A stretch of DNA of 12,099 bases from JAGLTN01 sp023135255. Lineage in GTDB: Bacteria > Planctomycetota > Phycisphaerae > Sedimentisphaerales > Anaerobacaceae. Shown piece by piece: positions 7,007 through 12,099 of the stretch. A program made the position numbers and the translations under genes. The notes under the pieces were generated by a model. That model worked only from the letters and a program-made list of their open reading frames with translations, did not search any database and had not been told where the DNA came from. Within the stretch, counting starts at the first letter, position 1; each line of letters starts with the position of its first letter. Location of the stretch: positions 1 to 12,099 of the forward strand of contig DAOWCP010000077.1 in the NCBI GenBank assembly GCA_030639495.1, in the 5' to 3' direction.

Positions 7007-8656
7007 TTAGTAATTTCTTGATATTTGTTCAATTTCGGGCATTGGACCGGCTTTGAATTGCACATTTTCGTCTTTAATTGCGCCTTTGTCGACCATTTGT
7101 TTAAGAAGGGAGATCGTTTCTTCATATGAAATATTTAACCCAGTCTGGTTTTTGGGCGTTTTTTTGATGGATTCTTCACAAAGTGTTGTGATAATATCGC
7201 CGAGCTCGAAAGAGGATTTTAATTTTATAAGCACATTAGGCCTTTTGGGGTGTTTTCTTATTATAGAAATATATTTTTGTCCCGCTGGGGCGTTTAATAC
7301 GATGTTTCCGTCTTCAGATTCGATAAAAAGGTTTTCTTTGCAATATATCGGTGCTCCAAAGATAACAACTCTTGGTTGGCTGCTTCGGTATACCATGATG
7401 TATTTTTGCTTTATTATTGGTATTTGTTCGAGATAGAAGTTTCTGCCGATAAGTTTTTGAGTGATCGCGATATCGTTAAGTTTTCTGAGTCGTTCATAGG
7501 CAACTTTTACAATATTAAAATCCTCATCTTTCAGGAGTAATCTTGCCAGAGCAGAAGCGTCATTGCGTGATGCAGATGCGGAGATCGTCTCGATCGCTTC
7601 AATTCGGTAAGGTGAATTTTTGTCTATTGCTATTTGCCTTAGAGTATTAAGGCCTTGATCGGAGCCGAGGTTTAACATACATCTTGCCGCTCTTAGGCGA
7701 ATGTGCGGGTCAGATAATTCCAGCAGGGCAGCGAGTTTGCTAAGGCATTGGTTTCCTATTGCTTCAATTGTGATCTCAGTGAGGTCTTTGTCCGGTTCGA
7801 CAGCCAGCTTTCTAACAAAATCTGAGGCTCTTTGTTTTGTTGTTTCTTCTGTCTGGACGATGTAGGTTGCACCTAAAATCTGCAAAAACCTTTTTTTCTG
7901 ATTTCTGTATTTTGGAGGTATTTTCAGCTCGATAATTCCCTGTGAGATTGCCTTTGCGATGTTGTTTCCGAATCGTTCATTTATCCGGTTGCGTACCAGG
8001 CTTGCAATTTTAAAGTCAGGTTTTCTTAGAGCTAAGACTACTTTGTATCCCTGTAGTGCGGTCCCCCCTGCGAGGACATACCCTGTTTTTTCATCACCTA
8101 TGGCATCGCCGAGAGTGTCTATATAAACGGGACCTTTTGCATCGGCAAGGACTTTTAGTGTAATTCCAAAGCTACCGGCGATTTTGAGGTCGCTTTCGTA
8201 TAACCAGCCGCCTTTGAGGGATGTTGTTTGTGAGCCGGGCAGAGCATTTACCTGCAGGTCGAAATACTGGTTTTTGGAGACTGCTTCCGGGATAACTCCG
8301 TAAATATGCACAACCGAGGTGTTGCTGCTGTCAATGAATTTGTCTATGTCCAACTTGCTTGTGGGTACATTTTTGAGTATGTATTTTTTCAGGTATATTC
8401 TTATTTGCGGCGGGCACTCGGAGGAGCCTGTGCCGTTTAAGCCCGCGACTATTCCGTAGCCCTCGACAGCGACTTTGCCGTAGGAAAATGCCTCGGTGAA
8501 TGAACTAATTGTGGAATCCTGAGTTATTTCAGATAGTGGTTCGTAAGGCTCTATCTGTTTCTTTTTTTTCTCAGGTGCTCCGCAACCGACCAGTACCAGC
8601 AGAGAAATCGCTACGACGAAAATCCATAAATCCGTTTTTTTTGCTTTGTTATCCAT
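7007..8656 (-). CDS. FlgI-like lipoprotein with inserted HEAT-like repeats
   Basis: The 549-residue protein starts with a lipoprotein signal: a hydrophobic stretch (about 10-24) and lipobox L22-V-G-C25, so it should be lipid-anchored. Residues about 60-265 resemble the flagellar P-ring protein FlgI: VEGYGIVAGLNGTG, a TSVVHIYGVIPEA strand, LPGSQTTSLKGGWL, GYVLAGG, and RKPDFKIASLVRNRINERFG followed by a VP-like IELKIPP. About residues 288-395 then form helical pairs of HEAT type, each near 30-35 residues (for example SDPHIRLRAARCMLNLGS). The C-terminus (LGDIITTLCEE ... YEETISLLKQMVDKGAIKD) again recalls the end of FlgI. True FlgI is about 365 residues, uses a cleaved non-lipid signal and lies in flagellar operons; no flagellar gene is visible here. 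A non-flagellar envelope role is inferred. The ATG has a weak AGGGA site about 9 bases upstream. Confidence 0.8.
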   Translation of the reverse strand: MDNKAKKTDLWIFVVAISLLVLVGCGAPEKKKKQIEPYEPLSEITQDSTISSFTEAFSYGKVAVEGYGIVAGLNGTGSSECPPQIRIYLKKYILKNVPTSKLDIDKFIDSSNTSVVHIYGVIPEAVSKNQYFDLQVNALPGSQTTSLKGGWLYESDLKIAGSFGITLKVLADAKGPVYIDTLGDAIGDEKTGYVLAGGTALQGYKVVLALRKPDFKIASLVRNRINERFGNNIAKAISQGIIELKIPPKYRNQKKRFLQILGATYIVQTEETTKQRASDFVRKLAVEPDKDLTEITIEAIGNQCLSKLAALLELSDPHIRLRAARCMLNLGSDQGLNTLRQIAIDKNSPYRIEAIETISASASRNDASALARLLLKDEDFNIVKVAYERLRKLNDIAITQKLIGRNFYLEQIPIIKQKYIMVYRSSQPRVVIFGAPIYCKENLFIESEDGNIVLNAPAGQKYISIIRKHPKRPNVLIKLKSSFELGDIITTLCEESIKKTPKNQTGLNISYEETISLLKQMVDKGAIKDENVQFKAGPMPEIEQISRNY

Positions 8657-8702
8657 AACAATAGTCCCTAAAAGGTTTGTGTTCTTTTATAACATGCCTG
8701 AA

Positions 8703-8731
8703 ATACTACGCTTATATGTTAATTTAGTCAA
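8703..8731 (-). promoter_or_regulatory. Promoter of the FlgI-like gene (and perhaps smc)
   Basis: Read leftward, TTGACT (8731-8726) and TAGTAT (8708-8703) are 17 bases apart, and the start codon lies about 40 bases beyond the expected transcription start. The same two hexamers occur at the rRNA promoter in this window, which strengthens the call. Confidence 0.65.
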
Positions 8732-8811
8732 GATTATTTTGAGTTTTAGATGGTTTAAGCTTTGTTTTTATGGATTTGTTTTTTTAAGAGGGTGTTTATT
8801 TGCTGATTGTT

Positions 8812-8847
8812 ATAAAAAAACCGCTTTACCTTTTAGATAAAGCGGTT
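8812..8847 (-). terminator. Intrinsic terminator of the PEP-CTERM gene
   Basis: Read leftward, AACCGCTTTA (8847-8838) and TAAAGCGGTT (8828-8819) form a perfect 10-bp stem with a 9-base loop. The stem is followed directly by a run of seven T on that strand (8820-8814, overlapping the stem end). It lies about 70 bases past the PEP-CTERM stop and upstream of the FlgI-like promoter, so it insulates the two genes. Confidence 0.88.
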
Positions 8848-8916
8848 GTATTGTTTGTAGGGGTCTTAAATTTTTAATTTATAGACTATCTGGTAATTTT
8901 TGCTGATATAGAATTT

Positions 8917-9594
8917 TTATAGTTTTCTATTTAGAGACGGTTTTTTGCTTAAGAATAAAGTTCCCATGCAAAGCAGCAGCATTGTTGCAGGTTCTGGGAT
9001 AGTTGATGTAGTTGCTCCAAGTAAGTTGACATATACATGGCCAGTTGGTTCCATGACAGAGACTCTTGCGGCACTTCCACCGAAACCTTCGCCGAGCAAT
9101 ACACCAAAGTTTATAGTTGTTTTTTCACCACCAAGATAAGTTATTGCACTGTTCCAGTTCTGATGACTTTTTGTAAATGAGAGTTCACTGCTATTGTTAA
9201 GTGTCAGAGTCAGCACGGTGTCATCATCATTTGGGTTGTAATCGTATAAACCGAGGACGATCGAGCTTGCAGCCACTGTTTGCATAAAATCAAATATTAA
9301 GGCTTCATCCTGATCCCTGCCTCCACCTGAGATTCCTTCGGAACCTCTTGCGGTTGAAGTCTGAACGCCTAAACCCTTGTCGCTGTCGAGGTATATCGTT
9401 CCTGTTTGTGAATCAACAAGTGTGATTTTTGTTAGTGCGCTGACTTGTATGAAATTATCTATCAGCATAGATGTTCCATAATTGCCTTCGCTTAGGTTCA
9501 CCCCATCAGAGGTAAATACAATAGTGGTTGCCTGGAGAGGTAAAGCGAAAACGTAGATTGCTAAAATTACTGCTAATGTTTTGACTGACTTCAT
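8917..9594 (-). CDS. PEP-CTERM sorting-domain exported protein
   Basis: I place the start at the ATG at 9594 because AGGAGG (9609-9604) is 9 bases before it and the protein then opens with a normal signal peptide (MKSVKTLAVILAIY...LQA). An upstream in-frame GTG at 9633 would add 13 residues and spoil this. The mature part of the 225-residue product is a Ser/Thr/Gly/Asp-rich beta-type domain with no motif I recognise. The C-terminus has the sorting signal: P200-E-P202, a hydrophobic helix (ATMLLLCMGTLFL) and a basic tail (KKPSLNRKL). In this family, exosortase cuts near PEP and the protein goes to the cell surface or extracellular matrix. No exosortase is in the window. It is a single-gene unit with its own terminator. 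Confidence 0.88.
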   Translation of the reverse strand: MKSVKTLAVILAIYVFALPLQATTIVFTSDGVNLSEGNYGTSMLIDNFIQVSALTKITLVDSQTGTIYLDSDKGLGVQTSTARGSEGISGGGRDQDEALIFDFMQTVAASSIVLGLYDYNPNDDDTVLTLTLNNSSELSFTKSHQNWNSAITYLGGEKTTINFGVLLGEGFGGSAARVSVMEPTGHVYVNLLGATTSTIPEPATMLLLCMGTLFLSKKPSLNRKL

Positions 9595-9649
9595 GATTCC
9601 AAACCTCCTGAAAAACTTTTCTAAAATCTTCACTAATTAATAACACAAC

Positions 9650-9678
9650 GGCGCAGGTGTTTAAAGAACCCCTGCGCC
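9650..9678 (-). promoter_or_regulatory. GC-rich hairpin upstream of the PEP-CTERM gene
   Basis: GGCGCAGG and CCTGCGCC (9650-9657 and 9671-9678) form a perfect 8-bp stem with a 13-base AT-rich loop, standing out in AT-rich surroundings. It lies about 55 bases before the PEP-CTERM start codon and could be a leader RNA hairpin or an operator. A possible promoter further upstream (TTGGCT, 17 bases, GATACT) is weak. Confidence 0.45.
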
Positions 9679-9803
9679 ACCAATACATATGGCTGTAATA
9701 AGTATCATTAATATTTTGTGGATAGCCAAATGGCTGGGTGAAAAAAACCGAAATTAATTGGTTGTAGGTGGGTTTTGAGCCTTTAAGTGAGGTTTTATGC
9801 AAG

Positions 9804-9834
9804 AAAAAATATATTTTTATTGCGATGGATCGCA
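9804..9834 (-). terminator. Possible weak terminator after yjbQ
   Basis: Read leftward, TGCGA-TCCA-TCGCA (9834-9821) is a short stem. A run of six T (9809-9804) comes only 11 bases later, with an A/T palindrome between. It follows the yjbQ stop by about 15 bases. The distance from stem to T run makes this doubtful. Confidence 0.3.
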
Positions 9835-9849
9835 GGTATTAGATCGGGG

Positions 9850-10275
9850 TTATTTGGCTTCGCCGATAATCTGGCAGATTATTGTTCTTGTTCTTGGTCG
9901 TGTGTCGAAATCGATGAGGATTATCTGCTGCCAGGTGCCCAGGGTTAGCTGGTTGTCTGTTATTGGAATCGTTAAAGATGGCCCCAGCATGGATGCCCTG
10001 ACGTGTGCGTGACCATTGTCGTCGTGCCAGGTTTCTTCATGTTCATATCTTCCATTTTCCGGTGCGATCTTTTCAAATGCAGCAGCTATGTCATGATTGA
10101 CGAGTCCTGGTTCGTATTCTACTGTTGTAATGCCGGCGGTTGAGCCCACGTTGAAGACGGTTACTGCGCCGTTAGAGATACCAGATTGTTTGACAGCGTT
10201 TTGGGTCTGGTCGGTTATGTCGATAATGTCACAGTTGCCATTTGTTTTTATTTTTATTTTCGATGTTTTTACCAT
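9850..10275 (-). CDS. yjbQ: YjbQ/UPF0047 family protein (secondary thiamine-phosphate synthase type)
   Basis: The 141-residue protein has the full length and the signature of the YjbQ/UPF0047 family. It includes EYEPGLVNHD (residues 53-62), the NGHAHVRASMLGPSLTIPI block, and LTLGTWQQIILIDFDTRPR, which contains the family's G-T-W-Q core. E. coli YjbQ has weak thiamine-phosphate synthase activity, but the cellular role of the family is unsettled. The usual HTTA segment reads GSTAGITT (44-51), a variant I believe is a recognised subgroup, though I cannot check this. The protein is expected to be cytoplasmic. It starts 21 bases after the stop of the membrane-protein gene and is probably co-transcribed with it. 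The Shine-Dalgarno is weak (AAGG about 17 bases before ATG), so translation may depend on the upstream gene. Confidence 0.9.
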   Translation of the reverse strand: MVKTSKIKIKTNGNCDIIDITDQTQNAVKQSGISNGAVTVFNVGSTAGITTVEYEPGLVNHDIAAAFEKIAPENGRYEHEETWHDDNGHAHVRASMLGPSLTIPITDNQLTLGTWQQIILIDFDTRPRTRTIICQIIGEAK

Positions 10276-10296
10276 AATTGAATTTGCAGCCTTGTA

Positions 10297-11007
10297 TTAA
10301 TTTCCTAATCCCATTTTGATTATGTCTTTAAAGGATACATTTTTCGGCAGAGATATTATGTTGGTTTTTTCTGCGATGTAATCAAACACTTTTACGTTGT
10401 TCTTGTCAGAGGTGATAGATACGTACCCTTTGATTTGCTGCTTTTTGTCGAGCCAACCTGTCAGATATAAAAGGCCACTGGTTTTTCTGATTTTTCCATT
10501 TTCGTAATTTGTTTCGAGTATTGAAAAACGGCCTTTAGTTATAATGTACAGTTTTTCGTAGTCGATGTCGACTTCGTCTTCATATATTTTCGAGGGGTCG
10601 ATGTTTCCTGTTGCGGATGATGAAATGACCTGGAACTCCATGCGTGGTTTTGCTGTCATATATGAGCCAGCCCATCTTACTTCTACGAGACCTGTGGGGT
10701 CTACTTTTATCAGCACAAAGCCTCGTTCGTCATTGTCTTTTTTAAGTAAAGCTTCGTATATAGTAGTTTTTTCGATTTGCGGCTGTTCCGGTTCGGGCTT
10801 GCGGATATCTTCTGTTTCTTGTTTTATGCGGTTTTTTTCTACCCAGGGGTATTTTTCCGGCTCTTGTTCTTGTGCCTGGAGTGAATCAGAGCTGGGCTTA
10901 GGGTTTATTACCAAATAATAGCCTACTATCATCACGATTACGCCCAAAAGCAGAAATAATAGTGCGAAACCTTTGTTTTTTGCTGCATAATGAGTGTTTG
11001 CTCCCAT
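10297..11007 (-). CDS. Single-pass membrane protein of unknown function
   Basis: The 236-residue product has no motif I recognise. A short positively charged N-terminus precedes one membrane segment (about residues 13-34). A Glu/Pro/Lys/Gln-rich linker follows (about 38-80), then a domain of alternating strands (about 85-236) containing FVLIKVDPTGLVEVRWAG and SGLLYLTGWLD. The charge pattern suggests an N-in, C-out anchor with the soluble domain in the periplasm. The layout of anchor, proline-rich linker and small beta domain is seen in secretion or pilus scaffold proteins, but there is no sequence support for such a role. The start at 11007 has AAGGA about seven bases upstream. It is first of an apparent two-gene unit with yjbQ, and repeat copy B lies 60 bases before it. 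Confidence 0.8.
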   Translation of the reverse strand: MGANTHYAAKNKGFALLFLLLGVIVMIVGYYLVINPKPSSDSLQAQEQEPEKYPWVEKNRIKQETEDIRKPEPEQPQIEKTTIYEALLKKDNDERGFVLIKVDPTGLVEVRWAGSYMTAKPRMEFQVISSSATGNIDPSKIYEDEVDIDYEKLYIITKGRFSILETNYENGKIRKTSGLLYLTGWLDKKQQIKGYVSITSDKNNVKVFDYIAEKTNIISLPKNVSFKDIIKMGLGN

Positions 11008-11066
11008 TTCTCATCCTTTCCGTGTAATTGATATTAAAGGAAGCATCGTAGTGTTATCTGGTATTG

Positions 11067-11268
11067 TACCATTGATGGTAATAAATTTCCGCGAATAAAT
11101 CCATAACTTCTTATCTTTGAGTTATACCCTTAAGGGTAGTAAATGTCCGCGAATAAATCCATAACTTGTTATCTTTGAGTTATTTACCCGCGGATAAACG
11201 GACAAATTCAATTGGGATCAGTATATTTACCCGCGGATAAAGCGAAAAATTTAATAGGGATTGGTATT
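11067..11268. repeat. Dispersed intergenic element, copy B (nested double copy)
   Basis: Modules are 58 bp (11067-11124), 58 bp (11125-11182), 43 bp (11183-11225) and 43 bp (11226-11268). The outer 58 and outer 43 are near-identical to copy A, while the inner pair has diverged more. The second 58-bp module opens with the perfect 14-base palindrome TACCCTTAAGGGTA. Each 58-bp module also contains a smaller TAACT/AGTTA dyad. The order 58-58'-43'-43 is what insertion of one 101-bp element into another would give. The repeat lies in the divergent region between the membrane-protein gene and the rRNA operon, and there is no coding potential. Confidence 0.88.
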
Positions 11269-11573
11269 ATGCGCAAGAAATAGTTGGAAATTTTTCGATT
11301 ATTGGGGTTTTCAGGTGGTATTGCGGAAAGTTTGGGTTGGTAAATCATCATGAAATGTTAGCGTTTGAAGAGGTTTTTTTTGCGACAATTTTTTCTCCGA
11401 GGCCTAATTTAATAAAAAAATGCAGAAATTTCAAAGTTTTTTACAGTTTTTTGTTGAACAGGAGGATGTTAATATTTTATACTAAAGGGGTGTTTGGAGT
11501 TGAAATTTGGATAGAAGCGGGTTTTGGAAAGCTTTTAAAAGTTAAAAATTTTAAAAAACCCCAAAATAATTAG
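11269..11573. other. AT-rich spacer without a supported gene
   Basis: This stretch of about 300 bases upstream of the rRNA promoter has low GC, with several T and A runs. A frame from TTG at 11337 to 11573 has no Shine-Dalgarno and an unremarkable composition, so I do not call it. The last about 45 bases are A/T tracts that could act as an UP element for the rRNA promoter. Confidence 0.6.
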
Positions 11574-11601
11574 TTGACTGTAATTTTGAAGTCGTTAGTA
11601 T
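11574..11601 (+). promoter_or_regulatory. rRNA operon promoter with UP-like A/T tract
   Basis: TTGACT (11574-11579) and TAGTAT (11596-11601) are separated by 16 bases. The region just upstream (about 11530-11573) is nearly pure A/T with phased A and T runs, as in UP elements that bind the polymerase alpha subunit. The expected start near 11608 gives a leader of about 295 bases before 16S. Confidence 0.7.
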
Positions 11602-11663
11602 GTCAGGTCTGCTGGTTATTACGGACGCATAACAGCGTTGTTTAACCAGTTGTTTATTTTTGC

Positions 11664-11685
11664 GAGAGCAAAAGCTCTTTGACAA
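11664..11685 (+). promoter_or_regulatory. boxB-like hairpin and boxA antitermination site
   Basis: AGAGC-AAAA-GCTCT (11665-11678) is a small hairpin that overlaps GCTCTTTGACAA (11674-11685). The latter closely resembles the boxA of E. coli rRNA leaders (TGCTCTTTAACAA). boxA recruits NusB and S10 so that polymerase reads through the untranslated operon. Confidence 0.65.
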
Positions 11686-11772
11686 GTTAACAGTTATATA
11701 AGCCAATTAAGTAGCGAAAGTGTTATGCTCAATTATCGGTTATCTCATTACCGTTTGCGAGCATGTTAATAA

Positions 11773-11793
11773 GGTGCAATGGCACCAATTTTT
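11773..11793 (+). other. Terminator-like hairpin within the rRNA leader
   Basis: GGTGC-AATG-GCACC (11773-11786) is followed by AATTTTT. The shape is that of a weak intrinsic terminator, placed downstream of boxA and about 110 bases before 16S. It may only be a leader folding or processing element. Confidence 0.35.
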
Positions 11794-11861
11794 AATGAGT
11801 GTGTTTTATACTCAACACTTTCAAAGCATATATATGCTTGAATTAATTAAGTGTTTTGAGC

Positions 11862-11910
11862 TTCAAATCGACGAATTCTGTCTTCGGACAGTTCGGCAAA
11901 TCAATTTGAA
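11862..11910 (+). other. Leader hairpin spanning the 16S 5' end
   Basis: TTCAAAT (11862-11868) pairs with ATTTGAA (11904-11910). Inside it CGAA pairs with TTCG, and CTGTC with GACAG (11878-11891) around a UUCG tetraloop. The outer strand includes the first bases of mature 16S, so the precursor can hide the 16S 5' end in a stem before maturation. Confidence 0.6.
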
Positions 11911-12099
11911 GGGTTTGATCCTGGCTCAGAACGAACGCTGGCGGCGTGGCTAAGACATGCAAGTCGAACGGACCATTAATTTATTAGTGGTTAGTGGCGA
12001 AAGGGTTAGTAATGGAGAGGTAACGTACCCTGGGCACCGGGATAGCGTCTCCTGTACCTTATGGTGCAGGATGCCGAAAGGTGCGGGAATACCGGATAA
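11903..12099 (+). rRNA. rrs: 16S ribosomal RNA, 5' part
   Basis: The block GGGTTTGATCCTGGCTCAG (11911-11929) is the conserved universal 8F/27F site, followed by ACGAACGCTGGCGGCGTG and CATGCAAGTCGAACGG. The 5' end is set by alignment to E. coli position 1 (AATTTGAAG against AAATTGAAG). About 197 bases lie in the window, covering the V1 region and part of V2. The GGCTAAGACATGCAAG wording fits a planctomycete-type lineage, though this short piece cannot fix the taxon. Confidence 0.98.

Noticed and set aside
9595..9633. Longer PEP-CTERM protein starting at GTG 9633
   Set aside because: It would put 13 charged and aromatic residues before a normal signal peptide. The strong AGGAGG site lies inside this extension and fits the ATG at 9594.
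9663..9679. Sigma-54 promoter for the PEP-CTERM gene (TGGCGC on the minus strand)
   Set aside because: The -24 half is acceptable, but the required GC at -12 reads CT. The site also overlaps the GC stem, which explains the sequence better.
11067..11268. CRISPR array
   Set aside because: The repeat modules abut directly with no unique spacers, and no cas genes are present.
11337..11573. Small 78-codon gene before the rRNA promoter
   Set aside because: It has a TTG start, no Shine-Dalgarno and low-complexity A/T-driven composition, and it runs into the UP-like tract.

Overview
The window looks like a piece of a bacterial chromosome from the Planctomycetota, most likely class Phycisphaerae (Sedimentisphaerales-like). 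This placement is an inference. It rests on the start of a 16S rRNA gene at the right edge, whose opening block is of a planctomycete-like type, on a PEP-CTERM exported protein, and on a lipoprotein version of the FlgI family. Base composition is AT-rich between genes and moderate within them. No phage, plasmid or CRISPR genes are visible.

Left part (1-3300). A leftward M16 (insulinase-like) peptidase homologue runs off the left edge and has lost its zinc-binding motif. Divergent from it is a rightward two-gene operon with a stop/start overlap. It encodes a soluble PAS histidine kinase and a FixJ-type response regulator. A clear sigma-70 promoter lies upstream, with an 11-T tract in its spacer. 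After the operon there is a short GC-rich segment that can fold and ends in a T run, which is a candidate small RNA.

Middle (3300-9600), all leftward. In order of transcription there is a PEP-CTERM sorted protein with its own terminator, a FlgI-like lipoprotein carrying inserted HEAT-like repeats under a good promoter, and the full-length chromosome-structure protein SMC. smc converges on the two-component operon.

Right part (9600-12099). A leftward pair encodes an unrecognised single-pass membrane protein and, 21 bases downstream, a YjbQ/UPF0047 enzyme. Divergent from it is an rRNA operon: an A+T-rich UP-like region, a TTGACT/TAGTAT promoter, a boxA-like antitermination site, a structured leader of about 300 bases and the first about 197 bases of 16S rRNA.

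The most unusual structure is a dispersed intergenic element found twice in the same orientation about 10 kb apart. One copy (1013-1113) is a 58-bp module followed by a 43-bp module. The other (11067-11268) has order 58-58'-43'-43, exactly twice as long, as if one element had inserted into the middle of another. The palindrome that opens the 58-bp module shows a compensatory A-T to C-G change between copies, so the dyad seems to be under selection. Both copies lie about 55-60 bases upstream of a leftward gene start.
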